From positions 2,170,001 to 2,234,000 of the forward strand of contig WOAB01000563.1 of the NCBI GenBank assembly GCA_027886185.1: DNA of 64,000 nucleotides, written 5' to 3'. A program made the position numbers and the translations under genes. Origin of the DNA: Rheum nobile (Eukaryota; Streptophyta; Magnoliopsida; Caryophyllales; Polygonaceae). Numbering within the stretch: position 1 is the stretch's first letter; every line of letters starts with the position of its first letter. Below, one piece after another: positions 47,261-59,026 of this stretch. The notes under the pieces were generated by a model, which ran no database searches, was not told the origin of the DNA, and was given only the letters and a program-made list of their open reading frames with translations.

Positions 47261-49249
47261 ATGTCTAGTTCAAACGAATTCAGCCTAGGAATCTCCATCA
47301 ACAAACCCCACATTCGTAAGAAGGGAGAAGAAGAATGGTGGGAGAAGTGCACGACCAACTACATCCAAACCATGGACTATCAGTGCTGGCGCGTGATAGA
47401 GAATGGTGATGGAGTCATTCCTAAGGACTTAACTGAAGACCAATGGAAGCCTGAATACTACACCATCAAGGAGAAAAATGCTAAAGCTCGTCAACTTATT
47501 CTCAATGGGTTGACTAGAGAAGATATGGACAAGGTGATAGGAATCTCAACTGCGCAAGGGATCTGGACCGCTCTGAAGGAGATGCATGAAGGAAGTGAGG
47601 AACTAAAGCAAAGTAGAAAGTTTGCTCTAGAAGGAGAATATCACACTTTCGAGATGCTTGAAACTGAGAACATCTCCCAGTACCATTCCCGCTTCACAAG
47701 GCTTGTCACAAAACTCACCAACGCCGATGTGGAACTTGATGAATGGTCCAAAGCCCTTGTCATCATCAACGGCCTCAACTCCAAATTCAGCCTCATCAAA
47801 AGAGTTTTGAAGACTACTCCTGGAATTCAAGGTCTCCCCTTGACTCAAATCATAGGGAAACTTGAAGTCGAAGAAAGAGAGGCACTCAAAACAAGTTCTG
47901 CCAAAAAGATGGAGAAGGGAATTGCCTTAAAAATCTCAAAAGCTTTCTCCAGGTTAGAAATGGAAGAAGAAAATTCTGACCTTGAAGATGAAATGACCGC
48001 CCTGGTCACAAAGCATATCAGAAAGCATTTCGTCAAAGGAAAGTTCAAGAAAAACTTTCAAAAGAAGGACCTCTCGGAATATCAATGCTATTAATGCAAA
48101 GAAAGAGGACATCTGGCAATGAACTGTCCTAAGAAATCCAACGACGACGACAAATCTCAACACAAAAAGGCTCTCTTTGCTACTTTTGGAGATGATTCAG
48201 AAGACTCCGAAGAGGAACAAGAGACAAAGGGAACTACCAGAGGAAAGTGTCTAATGGCCAAGGAAGATTTAACTGAATCGGATGACTCCGAGGTATCTTC
48301 TTCTGACTTTACTAAGTCTCTTCTTGAATATGACAAAAAACAACTGGTCAAAATAATTAAGAAACTTGGAAAGGAAACTAGTTCCCTACAAGAGAAACTA
48401 GAAGAATATGAAGATGAAATTTCTTGCTTAACTACTGAAAACTCTGTCTGGAGTAAGAAACTTGAGGATACTGAGAAATTATTAGTTAATCCTCTAAGGA
48501 AGTGTGAGTCTTGCAAAAATATCAAAAAGGAACTCATGCATGCTGATAAACCCCCAGTTCCCATAACAGACTCTGAAAATAAGACATTCTCTATGCTTGA
48601 TGAAATTATGAACAAACTTGATCATCTCACTCACTCTATAAATGAGAAAACTGTGAATCAAACTGTTTTTGTTAAGCAACGACATGGTCTTGGTTACACT
48701 GGTAAAAGCGATTCTGAGGAAACATGCCCTGCTGAAAATGAGAAAATAAGAAAGGAACTAGCCGAGAAAAATGAGTTTCTCAGTGGTGCGCTGCAAAACT
48801 CTCGTGATAAAGCCCAGTTCCTAGAGGATAAGGTAAAGGTGTTTGAACAAAAGCCCAAAGAAAACCAAACCTGGTTCAATGGTCAAAAGGCTCACAAGAT
48901 GTATGTCTCCCAAGCTCAGGGAACGAAAGGTAAGAAAATTAACTTTAAGCAAAGAAAACAAGAAAGACCATTCCGACCCGGTAAAGGTAAGTATGGTCAT
49001 GTTATCTATAATCGTGTTTGCTGGCATTGTGGTAAAAATGGTCATACTTATCATGAATGCATCCATAAGAAGAAACAAATGGAAGAACATGCTAAGAAAA
49101 GGAACCAGAACATAAACAACAAGAAAAGGACGCACACTATTACTGATTTAAATGATCCTTACTATTTTGTTCCTGCTTCTAACCCACAGACAAGATTTCA
49201 ACCTCATTCACCCAGAGAAGCTACGCTTAGCTGGGTTCCAAAAGTTTGA
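47261..49249 (+). pseudogene. Copia gag with one internal stop
   Basis: The frame 47261-48094 (277 codons) and the frame from 48119 to 49249 are in the same phase, divided by TAA at 48092-48094. The stop falls inside the first CCHC knuckle, between its first two cysteines. Residues about 30-200 form the UBN2-type Gag domain (WWEKC, YQCWRVIENGD, QYHSRFTRLV). An acidic coiled-coil-rich stretch follows, then a second knuckle CWHCGKNGHTYHEC near 49020. The long Gag tail with a second zinc finger is usual in SIRE elements. Gag forms the particle that packages RNA. Confidence 0.88.
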
Positions 49250-52200
49250 GTTCCCTTGTGCAGGACGAAGTGCGACAACAAGACAAATGGTACATTGATA
49301 GTGGATGCTCGTGCCATATGATCGGAAACAGAAAGAAAATGTTGTCACTTCAGCAACACCGAGGATGAACTATTTCCTTCGGAGACAAGAAAAAGGGAAC
49401 AATCTGTGGAACTGGAAGCGTAAATCTTACTGATCACATCAAGGTAAGTAATGTCAACCTTGTTGAAAACTTAGGCTTTGATCTAATAAGTGTGTCACAG
49501 CTGTGTGATCAAGGGGGAAATGAGGTTCGCTTTACCTCAAAGGAATGTTTCGTGGAAGATAGACAGGGAACTGTGATCCTACAAGGAAAAAGGTTCAATA
49601 ATGTTTACATCATTGATCCCAAGTTCGTTCCCAAAGAAAAGTTGTGTCTCTCTTCCATTGATGATCAATCAAACCTCTGGCATCAACGACTTGGTCATGC
49701 AAGCATCAAGCTAATCCATAAGCTGCATCAAAAGGAACTTGTTCGTGGTCTTCCCAAAATCAACGCTGAAACGCCAGAAATCTGCTCTGACTGTGTTCAA
49801 GGGAAACAGGTTCGTAGTTCCTTCAAGTCCAAAACGCTGGTAAGCTCTTCTAAACCCCTAGAACTCATTCACATGGATCTCTGCGGTCCTATGCGTGTTC
49901 AAAGCATTGGTGGTAACAGGTATATTCTAGTACTTGTTGATGACTACTCTAGATTCACTTGGACATTATTTATCAAATCTAAAGGTGAAGTCTTTGATAG
50001 GTTTAGTGAGCTAGTTCCCTTGCTTGAGAAATCTTTGAATGTCCCTCTTCGAGCTATTCGTTCCGATCATGGAACTGAGTTCGAAAACAGAGACTTTCTA
50101 ACTTTTTTGCAGGGAACATGGAGTTGATCACAACTTCTCAGCTCCCTACACTCCTCAACAGAATGGGGTAGTTGAGAGGAAGAACAAGACCTTGGAGGAT
50201 ATGGCTCGCACAATGCTCATCTCCAGTGGACTTTCCCAATCCTTTTGGGCAGAAGCCGTAAATGCAGCCTGCTACATTCTAAATCGAGCTATGCTACGTC
50301 CCATGCTTGAGAAGACCTCCTATGAGCTCCTTCGAGGACGAGTTCCCAATATTGCTCATCTACGAGTTTTCGGATGCAAGTGCTTTGTTCACAATAATGG
50401 GAAGGACAATCTGGGCAAATTTTATCCACGAAGCGATGAAGGGATTTTCATCGGATATGCGTCAAACAACAAAACTTACAAAGTTTTTAACAAACGGACT
50501 AAAAAGGTAGAAGAAAGTATTCATGTTGTTTTCAATGAAAATTTACCTTCAAAGTATGTGCAGGATCCCTCAATTCCCTCAGAAGATCCATTTCAACGTC
50601 CACTCGAAGACTCTGATGATGACGCACCATCAAATCCCAATTCCTATCCTTCCCTCACTAATCCTCCTCAACCTAGTCCAGTAATTGAGCCCAAGGAGTC
50701 GATGTCCACTGAGAGCTCCCCAGCTCCTCCCCCTCAACCGGACACTGTGCTCTCTGACTATGTTCCCTTGATCGATTCTGTTCCCTCCAGCTCAGATGCT
50801 CCGGTCAACCCAACCACACAAGGAACTGACTCTGTTCCTCCCATCGCCTCCTCCTCAGCTCCCGTCCATATAGCAGCTGAAACTCCAGGGACGGATGCAC
50901 TAGCTTCAAACAGGGCTAAAAGAACAATCAAGCCCCCGGACAGGTATGGATTTGAGGATATGAATTTTTATGCCTTCAATGCTTTTCTGTCTCTTATAGA
51001 ACCCAAGAACATCACGGAAGCACTGAAGGATGCCGATTGGATCATTGCCATGCAAGAAGAACTTCACCAGTTCGAGAGGAACAAAGTCTGGCGACTAGTT
51101 CCTCGTCCCGTTAATCGACACATCATAGGAACTAGGTGGGTTTTTCGCAACAAACTGGATGATTCTGGTGCAGTCTCAAGGAACAAAGCTCGTTTGGTTG
51201 CTCAAGGATATAATCAACCAGAAGGGATTGATTACGATGAGACGTTTTCCCCTGTAGCAAGATTTGAAGCCATTCGTTTGCTCATTGCTTACGCGTCCCA
51301 CAAAGGCTTCAAGCTCTTTCAAATGGACGTAAAAACTGCGTTCCTAAATGGCATTCTTCAAGAGGAAGTCTATGTCAAGCAACCTCCAGGATTTGAGGAT
51401 GATGATCACCCTGACCACGTGTACTTCTTGGACAAAGCACTCTATGGTCTAAAACAAGCACCTCGTGCTTGGTATGACCGCCTTGCCCAGTTCCTAACAA
51501 CAAATGGCTATCGGCGTGGTGTGATCGACAAAACTCTTTTCATTCTGGATGTAAAGGGTGACATTTTAGTGGTTTAGGTATACGTTGATGATATTATTTT
51601 TGGTTCCACTAACTTGGCTCTTGTAGAAAAGTTCAAAGATCTAATGAGTAGCGAGTTCGAAATGAGCATGATTGGGGAACTCACATTCTTTCTGGGATTA
51701 CAAGTCACTCAGAAGCCAGATGGAATCCAAATTCATCAACAAAAGTATCTAAAGGAACTCCTGAAGAAGTTCAAGATGGATTCCAACAAACCCATTTCCA
51801 CTCCCATCTCCCCTGCAACTCGTCTCACCACTGATCTTTCTGGACAACGAGTTGAAGAGAAACTCTATCGTGGTATGATAGGTTCCTTGATGTATCTAAC
51901 AGCCAGTAGGCCAGATATTGTGTTTGCCGTGTGTCTCTGTGCCAGGTTTCAAGCCGATCCAAGGGAATCTCATCTCACTGAGGTGAAACGCATCCTTCGC
52001 TATCTGAAGGGAACTGACGACCTATGTCTTTGGTACCCTAAAGACTGCCACTTCAATCTCCTTGGCTACACCGATGCCGACTATGCTGGGTTCTTGGTTG
52101 ATCGCAAAAGCACCTCAGGAATGGCCCAGTTCCTTGGTCCCTGCCTGATCTCTTGGGGATCCAAAAAGCAAAATTCAGTCGCCCTTTCCACCACTGAAGC

Positions 52201-52528
52201 TGAGTACATCGCAGCTGCTGCTTGTTGTTCCCAACTCCTCTGGCTCAAACAACAACTCGCAGACTTTGGTATGTCTTTCGGTCCCCTTAAAATCTTATGT
52301 GACAATACCAGTGCAATCAACATATCTAAGAACCCTGTGCATCATACTAGAACCAAGCACATTGATATAAGACATCATTTTTTATGTGATCATGTTGAGA
52401 AAGGGAACATATTGCTAGAACACTGTAGGACAGAAGATCAAATTGCTGATATATTCACCAAGGCACTAAATCGGGAACCTTACGAGTCCTTTAGGCTACT
52501 TCTAGGAATGATTTCCCTCAACTCGTAG
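49250..52528 (+). pseudogene. Copia pol (protease-integrase-RT-RNase H) with stops and a frameshift
   Basis: Pol follows gag in a different phase. The protease site (YIDSGCSCHM) is near 49290, followed by an in-frame TGA near 49367. Integrase reads from 49492 (HQRLGHAS, HMDLCGPM, DDYSRFTW, RSDHGTEF) to a T-run at 50102-50107, where the phase changes; it resumes in the frame ending 51577 (QNGVVERKNKTLEDMART). RT (WVFRNKLDDSG, FQMDVKTAFLNG) is cut by TAG at 51575-51577 just before YVDD. RNase H (TDADYAG, STTEAEY) ends at 52528. The catalytic motifs are individually present, but the protein is broken at three places. Confidence 0.9.
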
Positions 52529-53162
52529 TTCCAATTGCCTTTACTAGTTCCCCTGATGTGCCTAGATTTGATATGTTCTATGGTTCCATTGAAATTATTG
52601 ATGATTTTTGATTTTGTGCTGGCACTCGCATGTCCTGTAACATTGATTCTAAAACATGTTCTAAATTCTGGCATGATCGCATATTCTTTCATAATATTTA
52701 TTGTGCTTGCCTACATCTCTTTGATTAGCCTCAAAATAGTCAATTTGATCACATCTATCCTATATTACAAGCTGACATGATGATTGACTATAAGCCGTCC
52801 CTAAGCCTGATTACACTGTATAATTCCTTATGATCCCTTGTTTAGCCCACACTGGGAATTATCTGTGTAGTGTCAAAACAGCCTTCCTAATTTTATTTAT
52901 ATGGGTACGTACTTTCTTGAGTGTTTGCTTAGTTCCCTACATCAAATGTGCCCATATTTCCCTAGTTCCGTGTCATTCGCTGAGGAAAGGAACTGAGTAT
53001 GCCGCCTCAACGGCCAAATATTTTGAATCTTGCAACTCTAACAGACTCCGCTTCTCGAGATGCATAAATGTCTCTAGCCGTTTCTCAGCCGATTTTGAAG
53101 CTTGAGTTGCTTTGACTGATCTGACGCTATCTTTATGAGGATCATTATGGATATTATCTTGG
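52529..53162 (+). other. Spacer between pol and the env-position ORF
   Basis: No convincing coding signal; the short open frames at 52535-52780 and 52830-53105 are hydrophobic or irregular and do not continue pol. Such spacers are common between pol and the extra ORF in SIRE elements. Confidence 0.55.
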
Positions 53163-54908
53163 GTGCAGATCTTATGGCCGTTGGAGAGTTATTTTGTTCC
53201 CTTATTTGATCAAGATTTGGATAGATATTATTTGATCACGATTTGGCCGGTGGGTGAGAATTATAAAAGGCAAACAGAGCAGACAAATTTCGCCACCACC
53301 TCTGATATTCTCTCTGCTCTCCCAAGATTTCTGATTCCCTCATCTGAATTCTCTCTCTCACCCCAAACACTCTCCATGGAACCCAAAGCACCCCAGTACA
53401 CAGATGAAGAAATAGCCCTCATTGAGGAACTCCGCAAGAAGAAGGCCACTTCTTCATCCTCGCAGGTGGCTTCCCCGCCAAAGGCACTCCCTATTGTGCC
53501 CCCACCTGCAGTGGATCTCTCTGAGCCGATGATCTCCCCAGAGAAGGAACCAAGCCTCTCGGCCTCTTCAGAGCATACACTCTCTCGGCCAAACTCCCCT
53601 GCTCCGACAAAAGAGGACTCTCATCACTCCTCTCCCTCTCAGAAGAGTCCCCCCATTGATGTGGACCTCCTACCGACGCCGACCCCCTCTGTTCCGAAGC
53701 CGGGCGATTCGCAATCTGTCGCCGGTCGAGTAAAGCGCCGTGCCGCCAAAGGTGGTTCCGGCGTCCCCTCCCTCAAACTTGAGGCAACGCCTCCGGCGAA
53801 AAAGGCCAGGTTCTCCCCATCCTTCAAAGGAAAGCAGCCGCTGTCTTCATCCCCGACTCGCTCCTCCACCACGACGCCAAAGTTGGAGGCTTCTCTGGCC
53901 TCCAGGAACGTTCTGGAGCCCCTCATCGTCGGAAAGGAGTTCTGGACCTCCTCCGATGACGAGAGTGTCATTGATGCTCACGCCAAGCTTCAACTTCAGG
54001 GTTGGGATTCTCTAGTTCCCTCTCCGTTCGCTGTGAATGAGGACTTGGTGCGCCTCTTTTATCAGAATCTGCAGTTTGTGTCTGCAAAGGAGGACCAGCC
54101 TGCTCATGATGCTCTTCTTACCTGGGGTGGTAAGCTTTTTCCCATCTCTGCTGCGGTGATAGGCACTGTGCTCGGTCTGGAGACTGGTGAAGGTTTTGGA
54201 GTAATTTTCAAGAGGAACTGGCCCAGCAAAAGAAAGGCGGTCATCCTCCGTACCGTGTTTGATGGAACGGCTCCTCCCAAAGGTACCCTCTTTACCAAAC
54301 AACTGAGCCTTGACCGCAAAATTCTCCATACCTTCCTCATCAAAAACATCACCCCTCGCCAAGAAAAGTGTGATACTGTTGCCGTCTCTGATGCTGTACT
54401 TTTGGAGAAACTCATCTTGGGAGAACCCATCGATCTCCCTCGCATCATCTTGGCCCATATGCAACTCTACAAGGCCCACACTACCCATGCTCTCCCCTAC
54501 CCAAATGTCATTAAGCAACTCCTCTCCAGCCTTGGTCTCTATCCTGCTGATATCCCAGAGACTCACTTCTCTCACATCCTCACCATGACTACAGTGCGCC
54601 GCCTTGCCAAGAAGGCTCATCTTGATGAAGTATCTGAGGCTGAAGATTTTGAGGAGGAAATGCTACTTGGACAATCTGATCCGTGTCTGGTTCCAGATAC
54701 TCATGTGCTGCTCAACAGCCTGGCTCATGTTGAGCATGCCTTGATCAATGGCTTTGACAAGGTTGCTACTGCTGTGGAGAAAGGAAACCACAGCACCCAT
54801 GAGATGGTAGTGGAACTGTGGAAGTGCACTGGGGACCTCGCCAAGGAAATTCGGAGGTTGGTTGAAGACAAGATTGCAGAGGATAGGGCACATAGGGCCA
54901 AGGGCTAG
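53163..54908 (+). CDS. Env-position ORF of the SIRE element (putative plant transposon protein domain)
   Basis: An intact frame of 581 codons. The likely start is the second candidate, ATG at 53376 (510 residues, MEPKAPQYTDEE), because the codons before it read like leader sequence; the first ATG is at 53163. Residues 30-210 of the shorter form are Ser/Pro-rich and basic (KRRAAKGG, PAKKARF), resembling nuclear localisation signals. The second half has LVRLFYQNLQFVSA, FPISAAVIGTVLGLE and IILAHMQLYKAHT, typical of the domain found in plant retroelements and labelled putative plant transposon protein. I see no signal peptide or clear transmembrane segment, so an envelope role is unproven. Its intactness beside a broken pol is notable. 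Confidence 0.75.
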   Translation: MQILWPLESYFVPLFDQDLDRYYLITIWPVGENYKRQTEQTNFATTSDILSALPRFLIPSSEFSLSPQTLSMEPKAPQYTDEEIALIEELRKKKATSSSSQVASPPKALPIVPPPAVDLSEPMISPEKEPSLSASSEHTLSRPNSPAPTKEDSHHSSPSQKSPPIDVDLLPTPTPSVPKPGDSQSVAGRVKRRAAKGGSGVPSLKLEATPPAKKARFSPSFKGKQPLSSSPTRSSTTTPKLEASLASRNVLEPLIVGKEFWTSSDDESVIDAHAKLQLQGWDSLVPSPFAVNEDLVRLFYQNLQFVSAKEDQPAHDALLTWGGKLFPISAAVIGTVLGLETGEGFGVIFKRNWPSKRKAVILRTVFDGTAPPKGTLFTKQLSLDRKILHTFLIKNITPRQEKCDTVAVSDAVLLEKLILGEPIDLPRIILAHMQLYKAHTTHALPYPNVIKQLLSSLGLYPADIPETHFSHILTMTTVRRLAKKAHLDEVSEAEDFEEEMLLGQSDPCLVPDTHVLLNSLAHVEHALINGFDKVATAVEKGNHSTHEMVVELWKCTGDLAKEIRRLVEDKIAEDRAHRAKG

Positions 54909-55441
54909 GAGTAACTAGGGACATTGTTATGTTCCCTTCTCAGATGACACGGAACTTATAGTTCCCTTAGGATCACACTTCCATATCTTGATCCCTTTTT
55001 GTGTGTCTCTGAGTGTTTTTATTTTGTTTGTTGCAATGCTTATGTAGTTCATGCCCTTTAATATTTTATGAACTTATTTTGTGCTCCTTGCGCTGTTTAT
55101 AATCTGCTTTCAATCTTTATTACGGTGTCATTTCTCTAGAGTTCAGCATTACGTTGCTTATCTCTCTAAATTCTCTGTGCTATTCATCTAACTGATTCTT
55201 TTCGATGATGTCCAAAGGGGGAATGAACTTGGCAATCTGGAACTAATAGACTAAAAGGAAATCTGATCTAGTTGTTTCATTAAGGGGGAACTAAGGAACT
55301 AGATCTGGTGTTAAGGGGGAATATGCAATTCACTAATGATCATTCTACATCTAGCTATGTTCTGTCTTCTCATTACATATAATTCATGCCTATTTCGATA
55401 TACCAGTTCTACAGGTTTGTCATCATCAAAAAGGGGGAAAT
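54909..55441 (+). other. Untranslated 3' region with four polypurine tracts
   Basis: AAAGGGGGAA, TAAGGGGGAA, TTAAGGGGGA and AAAGGGGGAAA occur at about 55214, 55281, 55311 and 55429. The last abuts the LTR and is the working plus-strand primer. Repeated tracts upstream of the 3' LTR are a described Sirevirus feature. Confidence 0.85.
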
Positions 55442-56284
55442 TGTTAAAAAGTGAACTTTTTGGGAACTTTTGTTTCCTATCCTAGTTCCATTCCTCAGTT
55501 TTCCTAGTTTTGATAATGACAAACACCTTTGCTATTAATATTTCCATTAGTGTGACAAACAGGAAACTTTGGACGAGGAAAGCATGGAACAGAGCTTTTG
55601 ACGCCAGTCGTGGGAACTGGCGGAAGGAACTTAAGCTTGATGGCGCCAGAAACACTTGGATAATTCTGTGAAGGCGGCGGCGAGCTGATTTAGGGTAGAT
55701 CAGATCCTATCCGGTTTCCATATATTTAGGAGCGTAAAAGAATATCTTTTATGGAAACAAAATATGTAAAATCGGTAGAGATAATATTTGGTAACAAATG
55801 TTATCTTTAACGATTTCTTTTTGATTATTTTATTCGTATGATTTTGTTATTGAAGATTTGCTTCCTTCAGCAATTAGATCATATAAATAAAGTAGTCAAA
55901 CCTCTCTCTCTTTTGACGCATTCACTAAGAGAAGAATTCTGAGTGCTAAGAAGAAAAGTTTGTGCCGTGTTCTTTGAAGAAGAACGAAGTAAGTTGCTTG
56001 CTTGTTACTTGGTTAGGTCGAACTAGGTAGAGAGTCTTTTAGTGTGTCTAAGACTTGAATCTGTGTGTTCTATTCTAGTTGATTGTAACCGAAGTATTAA
56101 TACAAGAAGTAGACTTTGAAATCCTCTTGCAAAAGAGGTAGTGAGTTTTATCCTGGATAACTAGTTGGTTATCAAAGGTTCTCACTCTAAGGAACTTGTC
56201 TTGAATTCGCTATCGTTACTTATTCCGCTACTTAGGAACTGAACTCTCAGTTCCCTTGTTTAACTAACAACGTACGATCCTACA
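55442..56284 (+). repeat. Second LTR of the copia element
   Basis: TGTTAAAAAGTG to GATCCTACA, 843 bp. It serves as the 3' LTR of the full body and the 5' LTR of the partial second body. Confidence 0.93.
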
Positions 56285-56335
56285 ATTGGTATCAGAGCAG
56301 GCGCTCTAGATTTGTGTTAGTTTACAGATTTCAAG

Positions 56336-56579
56336 ATGTCTAGTTCAAACGAATTCAGCCTAAGAATCTCCATCAACAAACCCCACATTCGTAAGAAGGG
56401 AGAAGAAGAATGGTGGGAGAAGTGCATGACCAACTACATCCAAACCATGGACTATCAGTGCTGGCGCGTGATAGAGAATGGTGATGGAGTCATTCCTAAG
56501 GACTTAACTGAAGACCAATGGAAGCCTGAATACTACACCATCAAGGAGAAAAATGCTAAAGCTCGTCAACTTATTCTAG
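56336..56579 (+). pseudogene. Partial second gag (first 81 codons)
   Basis: It repeats 47261-47504 with very few changes (LRISINK for LGISINK, CMTNY for CTTNY). It stops after the residues RQLIL, at the border of the hAT element. Confidence 0.92.
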
Positions 56580-57241
56580 TAGGGATGACAACTTGACGGG
56601 TTTGGGACGGGGAATATCCTCCCCATCCTTATTCCCGTTTAGAATTGCATTCCCCATCCCCGTCCTCGTTTCTTGTTTAATTTTTTTTCAGTCCTCGTCC
56701 CCATCGGGGAATCCCTATCCCCGTTGATTTTTCCCATTTAAATTCCCCAACAGGGGTTTTCAATTCCCGCTAATTTTTGTCATGTGTAATATAGCCCTAA
56801 TTAAGAAATAGTTCATTCACAAATCACAAAACGTAAGCATAGGTAACCAAGAACATGGTATAGACCAACTAACTAACAATATATCCAACCAAATATTAGC
56901 ATAGAAAAGATAGTACCCATTCAGCACGTAAACAACTCCAATTAGTAAATACTCTTAATCATTTACAAACCAACAAGTAATACTAGTAGCGAAGTTGAAA
57001 TTCTAGTCCAAATTAAGCAATGGTGGATAGTAGGTAGCTCCTCCGGTCCTTTTGACGGGGAAGAGGGAGGGGATTCCCGACAGGGACGGGTACCGGGGCG
57101 GGGACCACTATCCCCATCCCCGCGACAGGGATATAATTTCCCTCATCCCTACCCCTATCCCCGTATAAAATCTCCATCCTCGTCCCCGTGGCGGGGATTC
57201 CTCGCGGGTAATGGGGATTCTCCGCCCCGCTGTCATCCCTA
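56580..57241. mobile_element. Non-autonomous hAT element, 662 bp
   Basis: TAGGGATGACAAC at the left and TGTCATCCCTA at the right are the inverted termini of a very common plant hAT family. Inside both arms are G+C-rich CCCCGTCCCC/GGGGACGGGG words that fold back on each other. The flanking octamers TATTCTAG (56572-56579) and CTTTCTAG (57242-57249) share six bases, so the target duplication is imperfect or altered on the left by the deletion that ended gag. Confidence 0.82.
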
Positions 57242-57407
57242 CTTTCTAGCATCATTATGACATTTAGCACTATTATGAAATATTTAGCGCCATAAAGGGA
57301 GTTGTGTTCATATTATTATCATGTTGTAGCCTAGTTTTCATAAAAGATAAATCTAAGAAATTGGTCGACATGCCATTAGAACATAGTTTTAACTTATCAA
57401 TACAATC

Positions 57408-57453
<46 letters not shown>

Positions 57454-57610
57454 TTAGAACCTAATTAGTCCATGTGGCACCCCTTATTAAAATTTCTTGT
57501 CATTTTCTCCCTTTTCACTTTCTAAAACAAATTTAACTATATATCAAATATTTTCATCCTAAATCTAGCATTAAACTTTTTTTAATTAAAATACAAATCA
57601 ATCATAAAAA
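57242..57610. repeat. Diverged direct repeat, left copy
   Basis: From CTTTCTAGCATCATTATGAC onwards, it matches the stretch starting CTTTCTAGCACCATTATGAC at 59027 over about 370 bases, including GTTGTAGCCTAG, AAGAAATTGGTCGACATG and the CACCCCT(T/C)ATTAAA region. A (TA)n tract at 57410-57448 interrupts this copy. Confidence 0.85.
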
Positions 57611-59026
57611 TTACAAATCTGTAACAACCTACCTAAAATTAAAAAGGTATTATTGTAACTTTATTTTTGATAATAATAAAAATTATGAAATTTATTTTAT
57701 TTCTTAATAGAAAAGTAATTTAAATCAACATTAACCTAAGTTCAAAAATTATGTTAGAATGATTTTTGTACATCTAAAATTGAGTTGAGTTTATTTTATA
57801 AACTTAACTAGTTTATAAAATAAAGTTGTGAGACTGTATTATCAAAATATTAGATTAATATAGTTTAGGGGCTAAAAACAAGTAAGTGGGATTATGGTTA
57901 TAAAATAATGTTAGAGAACTTTATTATAATTTTGTATAGGATATAAGGGTATAATTGCCACAAATTGAGAAATTTGGGCAAGTAGTGTAGTTAAGCCAAA
58001 CTTTGCGGTAACCATGTATAAATAATGAAAAATGGGATGATGTTCTTCAATATCCAATTGCCCTATTTTTCCTAATCCGATTTCAATTTTCAAATTGAAA
58101 TTCGGGCGCGTTTGTGAGCGGAATTGCAATCCGTAAAATCCGAGATGTAGATCAATCGGTTGGTAATCAAAACTCAATGATTTCGGCATTGAATAATGTG
58201 TTCTATAAATGTGAAAAAAAATAAATGAAATAAAAGGATGAAAATAGAATATCAAAAGAAAAAAAAATATTTATAAGAGATGAGAGAAAAGTTGATTTGA
58301 CATGTAGATTTGACATGTAGATTTGACTAGAAATATTTTTTTTCTCTTTCAAACCTTATTCTTGAAAATTTTCCCTCCAAAACACTCATTTCAACTTTTC
58401 CCCAATTTGTGATGTTACCATCATTTCCTTTTATGTTTTCAAGCTTCCTTCTATTTTCAAACTCAACTCACTTTTTCTGTGACTCTGCAATGACACACAC
58501 ACATATTTTGACTTGTCATTTAATCCAAGTTTAGTGTCACTGACAACAAGTATACATGACACTTTGGACAAATATTATGTCGCTACACACAATATTAGTT
58601 TGATTAGAAAAGTATGTGCCTCTAGCTTTCATTCCAAAAAATAATCTTAGCGCAATCAGAATAGAAACACTTGAGAAAAAAAGCGGGCACACAACGTTGA
58701 ATATGAAATATGGCTTCTTAGCGAGAGACAAGCAAAATCATGAATCAATATACACCTCAATCTAGGATCCATGTTTGTATTCCAAACTACATTAGGAAAC
58801 GATTCATCTTCTTCGCTTTTTTAGAAATATTTAGTTGAGAGTGGGTAACTAATTTGTGTTCTAGATCTTTTTACGATACAAGAATAATGTATTATTCATA
58901 TTCCATAATTAATTAATTTTTGTAATTATTGGATAAATTACGATACGTAAGACTTGAGTATATGTATTGAAGACTTGTCCTAAAACCTTTCACAAGCAAT
59001 TTAGCTTATACAATTTTGACATATAT
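57611..59026. other. Gene-free A+T-rich spacer
   Basis: No coding region or transposon ends recognised. A minus-strand frame at 57911-58255 is A+T rich without known motifs. GTAGATTTGACATGTAGATT near 58299-58325 is a short direct repeat. Confidence 0.55.

Larger units (their letters stand above)
46365..56579 (+). mobile_element. SIRE-lineage Ty1/copia element, LTR-internal-LTR plus a partial second gag
   Basis: LTRs at 46365-47209 and 55442-56284 enclose gag, pol and an extra ORF in the env position. The initiator-Met-tRNA primer site, the extra ORF and multiple polypurine tracts are Sirevirus hallmarks. The second LTR is followed not by flanking DNA but by another primer site and the first 81 codons of gag, then an abrupt end at 56579. 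So the locus is LTR-body-LTR-(partial body), a product of a tandem arrangement or unequal recombination. GGTAG precedes the first LTR; no partner can be found on the right. Several stops and a frameshift break pol. Confidence 0.93.

Noticed and set aside
48157..48615. 152-codon antisense frame within copia gag
   Set aside because: It is Ser-rich, antisense to the acidic Gag tail, with no known motif.
52535..53105. Two hydrophobic short frames between pol and the env-position ORF as a membrane protein
   Set aside because: They are short, in different phases, lack a consistent start context and read like untranslated spacer.
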